NCBI RefSeq assembly: GCF_010093535.1
Contig: NW_022985206.1
Coordinates: 179,864 to 243,575 of the forward strand
Reading direction: 5' to 3'
DNA: 63,712 nucleotides
Origin: Lindgomyces ingoldianus
Lineage: Eukaryota > Ascomycota > Dothideomycetes > Pleosporales > Lindgomycetaceae
The position numbers were made by a program, and so were the translations under genes. The notes beneath the pieces were generated by a model. That model searched no databases. It was given only the letters and a program-made list of their open reading frames with translations, and was not told the DNA's origin. Below are positions 35,347-48,630 of the stretch, one piece after another. Positions within the stretch are counted from its first letter, which is position 1; every line of letters starts with the position of its first letter.

Positions 35347-35938
35347 TGTTACAATCCTTGCTTCGTGGAAGCACTCAGGTCTTATGATATTCCTACGGGG
35401 GGGTAGGACGGATGGTAGGGGCCAACCGGTAGAGTGTACAGTCCTACGTACAGGCTATTAGGCTAATAGAGGGTTTTAGGGTGACCAGATTGTGGTTTGC
35501 CCTTTATGCGGCAGTAGGGAGGCCAGGTTAAACAGTCCTGTTAGACAGGGTTAGAGGTATATATAGTGCAAGATATATAAATAGTATTACAGCTCTTTAG
35601 AAAGCTAAATCCTACTTAGTCTATGTAGAGAATAAACTAAATGTTAAACACACCTCCTAAAGGTTGTTTAATGCAGTGACTATATACATGTACTAGAGGC
35701 GCTAAGGGGAGCTAGTAGAAGCTCCTAGGAGCCTGCTAAGGAGAGCTCCTATAAGCTCCCTTAGGCTCCCTAGACTTGTGGCCTGTCTTCCTATTAGACC
35801 ACGCATTCCTCTATTACTGCAGGCAGCTGTGCTGCCTCTATGCCCTCTAACTAGTTTATAAGCAAGCCCTGTCCTAATCTAGCTAGGTTGTGGAGCACTG
35901 CTAGTGGAGTTACGCTAGTCTAACCATAGACTGTAACA
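35347..35938 (-). repeat. 3' LTR of the outer gypsy element
   Basis: 592 bp with TGTTACA/TGTAACA ends. Contains a run of AGCTCC/GGAGCT words around 35,705-35,775. It is less mutated than the right-hand LTR in its first 200 bp and keeps several CpG sites there. Confidence 0.92.
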
Positions 35939-36099
35939 CGCTGCCCCTCCTCTCTAGCAGCGTCCTCGCTGCTCTGCTTACAGAACTGTGTTAGTAAAAG
36001 TTTATTTATAAAGTAGGCGCTTACCTACTAGAAGGCATTTTTAACATCTATCTTTTTTAAACTAAATAGCTTACTAGTCTTGTTTGTCTTATTATCCTT

Positions 36100-39000
36100 A
36101 TATTACCTTTTATTTTAATCCTTTTTACTAGATAAAGATAAGGCTCTATAGCACTTACTAATTTTTAGAGTTATTCTATATGTTAACTTTGTCCTTAGAT
36201 AAATATGTTAAGTGTGTAAAAAAGCATAGTAAGTATAATGCTTTTATTTCTAACACTACTTAAAATTAGTTAAAAAAAGAAAGAGAGATGCTTCTTTAAA
36301 AGGCTAAAGCCTTACAGGCCTAGGACTGTGCACTATTAGATAAATAATTAGCTTAGGACTAGAAGTAACTTTATTTACAGAAGAAAATACTAGAGGTAAA
36401 AGATAAGAAGTGTTCTAAACAGGATTATATTTAAAAATTACTAGATCTGCTAAAGGCTTAATGTGTAAAGTACTTAAAAAAAAAGACCTTTTCTTCTTAG
36501 ATAAAATAGAAGCCTTTAAGGCTAAAGTAAAGGGTTGTTCTCCTTTACAGCTCTTATTAGCTAAGACTTATCTCTAAAGGCTGCTACTATCTAGTAATAA
36601 CATAGCTATTCTTTTTAATATAAGTGCTTTATTGCCTAGCTAGTTTCTTTTAGATAAGCCTAAAGGTACTTTTATACTAACAGCTGCGCGTTCTGCAAAT
36701 TTTTAGCTAGTTTTTATATATTTTTACTAGTAAGCTACTTTTTCTATTTTACTAAAAATTCTTTTTAGTTCTTTTAATTACTAATAATGTATTTAACTTT
36801 ATATTCTGTTTCTTTATCCTTTTATTTTTACATAGATAAAGGAATTTCTTTAAGTGCCTTTTTTAATCTAGAGACATAAAACTATAGGTGTATTTTTATA
36901 TATAAAGAAAGCTTAAGTTTATAGTTGTCTTGTTAAGTTTAGAGAACTTTATATAGTTTTATTCTTTTCTCTGCTAACTTTCTAGAAGGTCTAGGTATCT
37001 TAAGGTTCTTAGTGTTAAGATACACATAGTCTTTTAAATAGATCTCTAGTCCTAGTTATTATAATTTATTTATGTATTTTTTTATTATTTCTCTACTAGA
37101 TCTAGCTTCTATTACTAACTTTTTATATATATGTTATAAATTTTTTAGCTAGTCTATTAATTTCTATAAGTCTATAGGTTAGTTTCTTTATAGCGTAAAG
37201 TAAAAGTTATATTTAAAATTAGCTTTATATAGTGTTTTTTTTATTATAGCTAATTCTATATTATTAATAGCTAATTATGCCATTAAAAGCTATTCTGCCT
37301 AGTTATGCTAAGTGTAGGAAATGTACTTTCTTAAGTATCTTTTTACTTTTATGTTTACTTTTTTAGTTTAACTATTTATCTACAGGTAATAGGCAGTTAA
37401 CAGCTCATATGTTATGCTAAGGTGCTATATTACTGCTTTCTAGAATCTACTAGTAAACAGCTTATCTTAGTTAGAAATAATAATTTTAAGGTATTTATAT
37501 ATAGATATTACATTTTGTTTTAATTTATAGATAAATTTTTTAGCTATTATTATCTTTTTTAAGAGCTAAGTGTGTAGATATTTAGTAGTTTTATTAAGGG
37601 CTACTATAATTATATTATACATCCTTTCTGTCCCTAGTTCTTTAGATAAAGGTAGTTCTATAATAAAGTCTATTATAATTATTATTTATAGTAGTTTTAG
37701 TGCTTTAATTAGGTAAAAGTATTTATAAGTTTTATGCTTTTATAAGTTATTTCTATTACAAGTGTTGCATTCTTTAAGTACTTTAGTACATAGTTGCTTT
37801 ACCTTTAGAATTTATTATAGTATAGCTGCTCTTAACTTTTTCTAGAGAGTGCTTATTTTAGAGTGTTTAAATATTAAAGATTTATAATATTTCTAGATTA
37901 AATTCTTTTATTCTTACTTATTTACTATAAGCATGCAGAGTTCTTTTATAAGTTAAGGCCTATTATAGATTTATTTTTTATTAGTTTCTTTAAAAAGTGT
38001 AAACTTCTTAGTTTTTTTTTCTTCTTTATTAAAGTAATCTAGCCTCTAGCTAAGAGCGTTAGCCTGCTAATTTTATGCTCTAGGGACGTGCTTAATAATA
38101 TAGTTAAACTATATAAGTTCTATTACCTATTTTACATGCATTAGTAATAGTTTCTTTATAGTTAAAAATGTAACTAGGTTTACATAATCTGTTATAATAT
38201 AAAAGAGTTTTACTATTCTATGTAGCTTTATAGCCTATACTTTTACTATGTTTAATATAGCCTTAAGTTCTTTATTAGGTATACTATAGCTTACTTTAGG
38301 TCCTAAAAACTTAGCAAAGTAGTACACTACTAGGTGCTATTTTCTGTCCTCCTGTTTTTAATAAAGCGCAGCTCTGCTAGTGTAAGGCCGGATGTCCCAG
38401 AACGGGCCAGTATGGCCTCACCTGACCTGTTTGGAGGTCGTATGACCTGTGCTTCGTATATAAGCATGAATCCTGACAAGCGAAGCTTGGCAGCGATTCG
38501 TCTCTCTTACAATACACTCCTATCTTTCTCCGAAAGCTTGCTCTCAGTGCTATCCGTGCTACTTACCATCCCATCTTTACAGCTAGCTTCTAAGGATGCA
38601 TCTGTGTAGATTTTTATATCTAGTTATAGGTTATACATCCTTAGCACTAGTTTAGCTGTTATAGCTTGTTTTAGCGCTATAAATGCTTTATTTATTTATA
38701 AAGTTTAAACAAATTTTGCTATTACCTGCTTTTTAGTAGTAGCATTTATTAAGGGTATAGTAATTTTTAAGTAGTTTTTAATTATTTGTCTAACATATTC
38801 TAATAGTCTAAGGAATTCTTTAACTTTTTTAACTATTATAAGTTCTAGCTACTTAAGTACTTTCTACACTTTAGCTAAGTTAATTTTTATTTCTTTACTA
38901 TTAATTATAAATTTTAAGTATTTTATTTCTACAACATAGAATTTATATTTAAAGAGCTGCAAGTAGAGTCTGTACTTCTGTAACTACTCTAGGACTTTTT

Positions 39001-42000
39001 ATACCTTTTATACATAGTCTTCTAGAGTGTCTTTTAAGTAGATAAGGACATTATCTAGGTACACTAGAGTAAAGACATTAAGATATAGGTTAAAGGCTAT
39101 GTTAATAATTTACTAAAATGTTGCTAAAGTGTTTATTAAGCTAAATAGCATTACTAATAGTTTATAAAGTCTTTACAGAGTTTTAAATGCTGTAAGCTAC
39201 TTATTTCTTTTTTTATCTTTATTTTATTAAATCTGTCTTACATGTTAAACTTTATAAAGTATTAAGTTTCCTTTAGTTAGTTTATAATATTTTATATAAT
39301 AAGTAAAAGAAACTAATTTTAAATTATATTATTATTTAAAGTTCTATAGTCCTAATAGACTTAGATTTTTCTTTTTTATTTATTTATAAAAACTACTGCT
39401 AAAGCAACTAGGCTATAACTTTTCTAGATATAGCCTTAGGCTAACATTTAGTTAACATATTTCTATAAGGCCTCCTTTTATATTTTAGTTAAGGGATAAA
39501 GCTTATAAGTCTTTAGATTATAGTTTTTTATTAAGTTAATAGCATAGTTCTAAGGCTAGTGTAGTAGTAGTTTTTTTAAGTCCTTTAGTGTTTTAAACAT
39601 GTCTTTATAGTCTTTATATTTAAAAAAAATACTGCTTTTATTTTAGATTTAAAAAATACTAACTTATTTTACATTTTTATTAGTCTTAATTTTTTTATAA
39701 GAAACTTTTTTAAGTTCTTTTTTTATTATTCTTACTGCCTAAGCTTTTAGCTTTTAGCTTTTAGTAAGAGAATTTTTAGAGTTTTCTTTTCTTAAGGAAA
39801 TAACTGCTACCCTGCTTTACTTATTTATAGACTAGGTATAAGTTATTATAGCATGCTAACTAGGTTATGCGCGCGTAGTTATTAGAGGTTTCTATAGTTA
39901 TTATTCTCTAATTAATTATAAATTTATGCGCTTTAAGCTAGTTATAGCCTAAAATTGCATTATACTTGCCTTCTAATAAGAGTATGTTTATAAACCTCTA
40001 GTTTTTTATGTTTAAAGTTTTAAAGTCTTTTTTATATATTTCTAAGTTAATTTATTCTTTACTATACTTAATTAAAGATGTATTAGTAAAGGTTACCTTA
40101 AACAAGTTTTTCTTTATTTAAAATAAAATGCTTTATCTGTCTACCTAATTTTTATCTATTATAGTAAACATACATCTACTGTCTACTAGGGCTAGTCTAG
40201 GCTACTCTTTATACGTAAAGGTGGTTGTTAGACTGTGTCCTGCCCCTTATCTAACTATAACTAAGGCTAATATATTATAAAGAACTTCTTTATCTAAAAA
40301 AGGGTAAAGATTAATGTTTTATAAGTTATTATTAAACTTATTTTTTTTTATAAATTTAATGCTTTTAGTTGCAGCAGTTAGCTGCTTTACATTTATAATC
40401 TTTAACTAGGTAATATAACATTAGATAGTTTTTTTTTCTTACTACTTTTTACTAAAAGTAGTAAAACCTGTAGTTGTCTTATTTCTTACACACTGCCTAT
40501 CTCTTTTATTTATATAGAGGGGTAGTTTAGCAGGTGTAATAGTTTATAGTTTTGTAGGCTAAAGCTGTTTCTTGCTATAAGCATCTATTATAGTTCTTTT
40601 CCTATGTAGGCTACTAGCCTGTTCTGTGCTTGTTGTCCTAGTGCTTAATACAGTAACATTATGTGCACTAGTACTAAGAGTATAGACAATTATTAAGTCT
40701 ATATAAAGTATTAAGGGGGCTTTTCTAAGTCTACTAAGAGTATTCTTGTGTTTGTATAATCTAAATAAGGTGTCTCTTTTATTAGTAATTATTAGTGCTA
40801 TAAGTTTTATTTCTGCAGAGTGTACACTAGCTGTAGCTTTATTGCATTACTAAAGCCTTTCTACTAATTACTAGGCTTAGGAGTAGCGTCTTAGGCTTTC
40901 TAGGTACTAGCTTTAGAACTTTAAACCTAGCAGGTCTACCTAGTCCTTCTAGTTTTTAATCTTAGATCTAGATAAAAAACTACTATTATTTTTTATTATT
41001 TATAATGTTATATTTAACTTTAGCTATCTACTGTATTATGTTAAATGTTAGGTAGTTATTACTAATATTTATTTAGTAAAGCATTACTATGTAATAACTT
41101 AGGTAGTTATATTATAAACTACACTTCTAGTATTTATATTTCTAGAACTATTTAGAAAGCTCTTTTACTAAAGTGCTAAAAGTCTAGTCTTAAAAAAAAA
41201 ACTATTTTTCTTTTTTTTTAAATATTTATAATATATTCTTAGATTTAAGTCTTTTCTTTATATTTTTTAAGAATTATAAGGTCCTATAACACTATATTTA
41301 GGCTGCTAAAGTTTTAAATAACTACCTTCTAATACACTTTAAAGTAGTTATTTAAAGAATAGTTTTTTTTATATTACTAGTAAAGTCTATTATTTAATCT
41401 TTCTAATATTTTTTTATTTATAAGGCTGTATTTAGCAGTAATAGCTTTTATTATTACAGTAGTATTTTTATTCTCCTTCTTCTAAAAGTCTAGGCAGTTT
41501 TAGTAGAAATGTCTTACTTTTTTATAGTTTAGGTAGGCCTTATCCTTTAGCTACTTTTATTATTTCTTTATTAGGGGCAGCTTATTGCGTCCTAGGACTT
41601 AGCTTTTTTTAAAAAGAGGGCTCTATGTATACTTTACGTAACTAAGGTCTATTAGTTCTTTATTATATTATAAAAGTTTTTTTTTTTTAGGAATAAACTT
41701 TAGTCTTTAAAAAGTTCTTTTTTATTTTTTTTATTTTTTACACTCTTTATAACAGTTGTTATAAGTTATTACTTATATAATAAAGTTTTTAAAAGTAGTT
41801 AGCTTTTTACTATATATAAACTTATCTTTTACTATTTTACTTAGTCTGTTATAGAACATGCAACAGAGGGCTTTCTAGTCTGTCTATCTATAAATAGCTA
41901 ATTATTCTCTACAGTGTACTGCATAATTCTAGACTAAGCTAGTACTTTATTTTATAGTATCTAGTTTATTAGCTGCAAATTTTTTTTTATTTAAAGTTTT

Positions 42001-42400
42001 ATAAATAGCTGTTAGAGCATCTTTAAAGTTTTTAATACTACTAAACACTTCTTTTATCTTAAGAGTAAGTGCTTTACTATTTGCTCTAAAGTTTATTTAA
42101 TTATCTGTGTAGGGCTAGAACTAGATTATAGAGAGGCCTTTTAGGTGTAGTTCTATCTAAGATATTATTTCTATGTTAGTTTAAAATACTCCTTTATTAT
42201 ATTACATATAAAGGTAGCACCTTATAAAAAATAGTTAAAGGTTCTTTAGTAATTCTTTAAAAGGCTTTAAAAAAGCTAGCCTTAAAGTTTTCTTAGCTAT
42301 AATGCTTACTTTTTTAGTTAAAATGTTCTAAATTTTTACTAGCTCTACTTATAGTTTATGTATTTAATAGGCGTAATTAGTAGCTTCCTAGAGGCTTAAA
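36100..42400 (-). pseudogene. gag-pol of the outer gypsy element, inactivated
   Basis: Read on the minus strand, from right to left: a gag zinc knuckle at 41,535-41,494 with the spacing of CX2CX4HX4C, but both first cysteines now Tyr (YLNYKKVRH then NC). Reverse transcriptase follows, with DYRTLNNNII near 39,350 and the catalytic box YLDN at 39,061-39,050 (YLDD expected), then IYLKDTLEDYV. Integrase follows, with a zinc-binding C..C (NTCNRN) and the DFI.ELP.SKE.GTERMY catalytic stretch at about 37,790-37,600. Stops and frame breaks are everywhere. A solo LTR of another family interrupts the region at 38,381. I see no clear chromodomain at the end. Confidence 0.8.
38381..38581 (+). mobile_element. 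Solo LTR (201 bp) of the inner gypsy family, nearly unmutated
   Basis: Starts TGTAAGG and ends CTTTACA, flanked by the 5-bp duplication GCTAG (38,376-38,380 and 38,582-38,586). It matches, in inverse orientation, both LTRs of the element at 42,536-48,831 and has the same length. It keeps all nine CpG sites I can count, so it approximates the unmutated family sequence. A TATATAAG box lies at about 38,458-38,465. Confidence 0.93.
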
Positions 42401-42535
42401 AGTCTTAGAGGGGTTTATAATTCTACTGCTTTTTAGTAAAAGTTTATAACTTTTTATTAAAAGTTTACTAATTTACTAATGTTTTTACTAATCTGTTAGA
42501 GTTTCTTAATGTTTTCCTAGATTAAGTTAATCTGT

Positions 42536-42736
42536 TGTAAAGATGGGATGGTAAGTAGCACGGATAGCACTGAGAGCAAGCTTTCGGAGAAAGATAGGAG
42601 TGTATTGTAAGAGAGACAAATCGCTGCTAAGCTTCGCTTGTTAGGATTTATGCTTATATACAAAGCACAGGTCATACAACCTCCAAACAGGTCAGGTGAG
42701 GCTATACTAGCCTGTTCTGGGACATCTGGCCTTACA
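42536..42736 (-). repeat. 3' LTR of the inner chromovirus
   Basis: 201 bp. By eye it retains four of the nine CpG sites present in the solo LTR at 38,381; other differences are transitions. The polypurine tract abuts its inner edge. Confidence 0.93.
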
Positions 42737-43342
42737 TTATCCCCCCTTATAGTAGTCCTACAACTTAGAGGATAGAACAGATAAAAATAGGCCTAAGTAG
42801 CATAAGAAAGTGTTACATAATGCCCTAAAAACTTACTCCTACCTATTTTAGTTAATTCTATGTAAGTTTATTTAAAAATAACCTAGAGTTACTAGGTAAA
42901 GGTAAAGTAAAAGTACAAAGTAAAAGTAAAGGTAAAATAGCAGTATATCTTACGCTAATAGAGTAGTGGTTAGGACAGTATATATAGGGTCTAACTGTCC
43001 TAGAAATCTATCTCCTTTACACCTCTGCCCTCTCTACAGCTTAAAGTTTAGAAGATTCTAAACTTTTTAAAGTAAGTATATTCTAAGCCACTCTAGCGTA
43101 ATCTAGCGCAAAGGGGTGCTAACAAGCTTTAATAGTCCTATCCTACCCTGCTTACGCCTGCCTGTTGCCTAATCTGCTTTTAGCTTCTTCTCTTATGCTT
43201 AACTTTACTTAATAACTTTAAAATAGACTTCTGTAGCCTACTCTATTATAATCTAGCTATAGTTTCTTTTAAAAAAGATTAATTAGCCTTTACTAACATA
43301 AACTTACGCTTTAACAACTCTTATGTTTAATGTGTTAATAAA

Positions 43343-43606
43343 ATGTCCTGTAAGGGCATTATAAACAAGAGTAGTAGCTGTTATATGCTTATAGACAACA
43401 AGTTGTGTTATAGCATAAAGAAAAAGGGAATTAAGTACACTAAGTGTGCTTATTACCTTAAATCTAGTAAAAAGTGCTTTAAGGTGTGTATTCTAGCTCC
43501 TTCTAGCGTATTTACGCGTAGTCTGTCTAGGCTAACCCTAGATAGCTCCCTATTACCTTTAAACTTAAATAATAAGCTTTTAAAAACGCTATGCTTAACA
43601 TTTTAG
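43343..43606 (+). other. Antisense Lys/Cys-rich reading frame inside the chromovirus
   Basis: An 87-codon ATG-initiated frame on the plus strand, opposite to the pol gene, between the chromodomain and the 3' LTR. Its product begins MSCKGIINKSSSCYMLIDNK and has six cysteines in the first 50 residues with many lysines (SIKKKGIKYTKC, KSSKKCFKVC), suggestive of a metal-binding or nucleic-acid-binding module. After its stop, plus-strand text remains strongly Lys-rich at about 43,835-43,975 (VTKKKKKKHKALKKDSNKNK), as if one larger basic protein had been broken. I do not recognise a family. Either an accessory antisense gene of this retroelement or captured foreign DNA. Confidence 0.4.
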
Positions 43607-44859
43607 CCTTTATTAATCTACTTAACCTTACTTAGTTAGCGTAGGCTAACGCAATAGTTATGTTATAGGTAAACACTATTATTTAGTTTTTTTAAGTGTA
43701 AGTCTTCCTGTTGCAGCATAATCTAGCTTAATTAGCCTTATTTTAGCTTTTAATAGTTTATAGTAAAAACAAAATCCTGTACAATAACTATCTATACACG
43801 CACAGTAGCGTTATAGGCAAAATTACTAAGACTAGAGTTGTTTTTAAAAAGCGCGCCTACTCTAAAGCTAATGTTACTAAGAAAAAAAAGAAGAAGCATA
43901 AGGCGCTTAAGAAGGACTCTAATAAGAATAAAGCTGCAATAACTCTATCTAAGAAGGTAGGTGTGCGCTATTCTTAACTATTCTAGCGCTAACTAGCATA
44001 ATAGAAAAAATATAGTGTTAAAAGTGTCTATGTTACTAAAGCTAAGTAATGTTATTATATTAATGCTACTAAAGCTGCTAATGTAATCTACTGCGTCTCT
44101 AAAGAGCATAATAAGGCTAATAATATTAGAAATAAGGCTAGTTAAGATTAAACCTTAGCTAAAAAGAGGTAGCTAACTAGGTATAATAAGAAACATCTTA
44201 ATAGTTGTTCTGCTGTTGCAAATTCACCTATAGAGGACCTTAATGTCTAATCTAGGGCCCTAATGGCACAATCTAGTGTAATCTAGCGCATCCTATAGTA
44301 AAAATAGTTAAGAATGCATAGTATAGTGTAGTTTTAAGTTCTTTAGCTTAAGCTTTTTTCTTCTTTCCTTAATAAAGTTAAATACTCTTATATTATGTTT
44401 TTTAGACTTAAAGTGTAACTATCTTAGTAGTAATAAATTAATCTGCTTTTAGCTTACTTACTTTATAGGTCTTTTATCCTAAAAATTCTAGAATGTCCTG
44501 CTAGACTTAAACTCTGCCTTTTTCTTGCTAGTATAGGTTATTCTAGGCTAGAATGTTTATTTCTTCTACATAATAGATTTCTCTAGGTTAAAATAACTCT
44601 CTTCTTAACTCTAGCAAGCTATTCTATGCTAGAATAGCTTTACTTAGTCTAACTAAGAAATCTTAGGTCTAAATAGGCTATGTTGTCTTTTTATTTTTAT
44701 AGCGCTATTAAACACCTCTTATTAAAAAAACCTTAAGTAAAAAAAAAATAAAGTAAAGGTAGCTATACTTAATCTATTAAGTTACTTTCTTTTTTTTAAG
44801 AAGTTTAACCTAAACTAGCATAATTTAATCTTTTGCTATGTATTTCTTTGCTTTTTTAA

Positions 44860-47800
44860 AATACTTTTAATGTGTTTAAGCTAATGTTAGGTCTAAGTTC
44901 TTATAAGTTCTTCTTAGATAAATAACCTTTTTATTTTATAAAATATTTTTATACTCTAACTAAATTCTGTCTCTAGTTAAGTATTTTTTTTACATAGTAC
45001 ACATTATCCTTTATAGCGCGTAGAGTGTTCACAATTAGTTCTAATTGCAACTTAAGACGCCCTTTCTAGGTATATAGCTCTAAAAGTAAGACATAGAACA
45101 CTAGATAAACTTCTTCTAGATTAGGTAGGTCTACTTTATACACTTCTGCGCTAATCTAGGCTACAACTTTCTCTAGTTTTAAGAACTTCTAGTCTAACTT
45201 CTTCTTTAGCCTTATTAATTTTATGTATTTATTAGAGACTAATACCTTATTTTCTACTTATAGTTATATATGCTTCTGTTATTTGTCTGCATACTTTTTT
45301 TAATACACATTTATAGCAATAATTTTCTAGCAGCATTTTAACTATAGAGCAAGTGCTTTTGCAGTAACTTTGTTTACTATGTGCAATTCCCTCTAACCTA
45401 GGGGTTCTCTAGGCTAATCTGGCCCTCTTAGGTTTGCTCTGTAGTATGCTTAGAAAGGAGTAACTCCTATAGTTGCATGCACACTATTATTATACATAAA
45501 CTCTGCTATTAGCAACTACATTACTTAATTATTTTGTTCTAGGCAATAGTAACATCTAAGGTACTATTCTAGGGTTTAGTTTTGTCTTTTAGTCTGCCTA
45601 TTAGTCTTAGAATAGTAGGCTAACAAGAGAATCCTTTATATGCTAAGATAGTAATAAAAACTATCTTAGTACTTTAAGTTTATTATTAGCTTTTAATTAG
45701 AAATAATGTTCTTTAGAACTTTATAAAAGTAAATAACTTTTTTTAACTAAACCTTTACTAGGTCTAAAGCTTCCTAATTAGCTCTAGCTAGCACATAGTA
45801 GGCTATCTTAGTAAGACAGTCTACTATTACAAGGATTGCATTATATACTAACTCTAAGTATTTATAAGGGGGCAGCTGTGTTATAAAATCTATTGTGACA
45901 TCCTGCTAGAGCCTATTAGGCAGTAGCAAAGGGTGAAGGAGCCTATATAGGCAGTGTTGTAGAGCTACTAATTATCTGCACTTTAGGCAGTTATTATAGT
46001 ACACCTCTACATCCTTTCTAAGCCTTTTTTAATTATATTAACATATAATCTTTTTAAGCGTTTTTTTTTACACTAAAGTAGCCTACTAGTAGGCTGTTGT
46101 AGCACTTTTAGAACACTTCTACCTTCTCTTAGTCTATTATTAGGGTTTTTCTTTCTATATTAGCTATAGCATGTTGTTCTAGCCTATTCTAGGAATAAGT
46201 GTTTTTATTAAAGTTCTCTTTGTCTTTTATTTTACTCTTAGTGTCTAATAAGTCTATTTTATTATAGTTTTTTCTAATACTTAATATAAAGTCTTTATTA
46301 TTGTTCTTTTCTAGTTCTTTGCTTATAGCTTTTTTAGAATCTAGCTGTTTTAGCCTTTGTTCTTTTTTAAAGTAGTTCTTAGCTAAGCCTAAAGAATTTT
46401 AAGAATGTGTAATAGCTATAACTATTAATTCTTTATTATAATCTTATTAATTTAAAAGGTTGCACATGTCTATTACATACACTGCATTCCCTTTTTAGAA
46501 AGGCTGTTATAACTCCTTAATATAGTTAGGTCTTCTTAAGGGTCTATCTGCTAGGTTTAGCTTCTCTAGACAGTGCGTAATAACAAAATTATATTTTATT
46601 ATTCTTTTATAGGCTTAGACCTGCTAGTAGTTTAAAGTTTTAGTTTTTATAAACTAGCAAAGATTATTATAGTCTGTAAAAAGTTTAAACAGTAGACCTT
46701 AGAGGTAATGTTGCTAATGTGCTAAACTTTTATTAATAGTAAGCAACTCTTTATTATAGGTATTATAATTATACTTAGCTTTACTTATCTTTTTTAAGAA
46801 GAAGCTAATTAGCCTTTATTAAGCCCCTCTAGTCTTATTTAAGACTAATTAGCTTAAAATGCTACAGATTATGCCCTCTAAAGCGTTAACCTTTACTTTA
46901 GTTTTCTTATTAGCATTAAAATAAGCTAATATAAAAACTTTAAGAAATAAGTTTTAAAGCTTTTAGAAGGCTGCTCTACCCTTAAGACTAATATTAAGCT
47001 TCTAACTTTCTTCTTACCTTTACTTTTAACTACTCTTTACTACATCTAGGCCCTTCTAGGTTAGCTTAGTAAGGGGTAGAGCAATTAAGAAGAAGTTAGC
47101 AATAAACTGCCTATAGTAGTTTATAAACCCTATAAAAACACAAATATCCTAAACAGTCTTTAGCATTAGCTACTTCTAAATTATCTTAATCTTTAAAAAG
47201 TTAACTTTAACTCCTTTTAGGTAAACTATGTACCCTAGGTACTTAGTCTCTTACATGTAAAATTTACACTTACTAAGTTTTAAAAAAAGCTTTACTTTAT
47301 ATAATTTTTACAGCACTTTTTTAACATAAACAACTTGTTCCTCTTCTATGTTAGAATAGACTAGAATATTATTAAGGTACATAATACACGTTACATTAAC
47401 TAACCCTGCTAGAGCCTAGTTAATATAAGCCTAGAAAGCTACAGGAGCATTAGTAAGACTAAAAAGCATAACCTAGTACTTAAAATAACTATATTAAGTC
47501 TAGAATACTGTCTTCTACTTATCTTTTTTATAAATATGTAACATATAGTACACATTATAAATATTTAGCTTTGTATACTACTTTACTTTTTTAAGTCTTT
47601 TAAGAGATTCTAAGATAAGTAGTAGTAAGTAATAATTTTTTATTATAATTTAGTTTAGGCCTCTATAATCTACATAGAGCTTTAACCCTTTATTTTTTTT
47701 CTTTATAAATAAGATTAAAGCTCCTGTAGAAGACTTAGACTTCTAAATTTACTCTCTTTACAGATAATTATTAATATATTTATAAAGATGCTGTAACTTA

Positions 47801-48404
47801 TACTCTAACAAGTTATACAGTAGTTAGTAAGGAGGCTTTGTCCCTTCCTCTAGCTTAATAGCTAGATCCTGCGGGCTATGCAGTAGTACTTTTAACATCT
47901 TATTAGACTTAACTACGTCTGCATATTCTTTATACTCTAGTCTTAACTTAAGCTCTACAGGTCCTAAAGAATCTTTAGTGTTATTAGACAGCACGCTGCA
48001 GACGTAGACATCTGTATTAGGACTCTACATAGTTTGCTTAAACTCTGCTGCGTCTTCTAAGGCTACCTTAGCGTACTTTAGCACACTATAGTCCTTTACG
48101 CCCCTAAATAACATACGTTTTATATAAAAGTTTAGCTTTAGATTAAACTAATTAATTTAAAGTAAACCTAAATATATTAAGGGTCCCTTTAGGTCTGTTA
48201 CTATAAACAGCACTTTATAAGTCTAAACTTTTTCTTAGGAGTCTATAATCTTTATGTTTACAACTGTAAAGCTGTAGACAGTAAAGTCTAATCTATTAGG
48301 TGCCTTTAGAAAGACACCTAGCAGGGGCTTAATCTTAAGATCCTGCTCTTTAGCTATTGTAGCAGACAGGACGTTTAATTAAGCTCCTCTGTCTACTACA
48401 GCCT
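44860..48404 (-). pseudogene. pol of the inner chromovirus: protease, RT, RNase H, integrase, chromodomain; inactivated
   Basis: Minus strand, right to left. An aspartic protease remnant, AVVDRGA then LNVLSATIAKEQDLKI (48,404-48,340; DSGA expected). RT fingers, STGALILFIKKKNKG then LKLYVDYRGLN (about 47,735-47,655). The catalytic box YLNNILVYS at 47,379-47,353, where both aspartates of YLDD became asparagine. Then YLGYIVYLKGVKVN, FIGFINYYR and FIANFFLIALPLTKLT, the RT/RNase H connection of gypsy elements. Next a stretch ending VFYVLLLELYT, the usual lead-in to a chromodomain, and the chromodomain itself (YYVKKILN, KYFIK.KGYL.KKN) at about 45,010-44,870. Chromodomains steer integration to heterochromatin marked by H3K9 methylation, which fits the location. 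Not functional. Confidence 0.85.
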
Positions 48405-48630
48405 AAAGGTCTTCTAATAACCCTATGCTTACTGTTACTAACAATAAGGTTAACCTTTTTAGGTATAACAAGTCTTAAAGGTTTCTAAGCTCCTTTTTGT
48501 TGCTTACTAGGGCAATATAGGCTAAGAGAAAGAAGCTTAGTTCTTCTAGCCCTGCCCTTTTCCCTTCTGCTTATTCTTGTTAGACTTGTCCTTGTCTTTG
48601 TCCTTTGTGGGACAATCTAGGGAAATATAA

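Noticed and set aside
38334..38609. 91-codon plus-strand frame
   Set aside because: It spans the 201-bp solo LTR and both duplications; coding is accidental.
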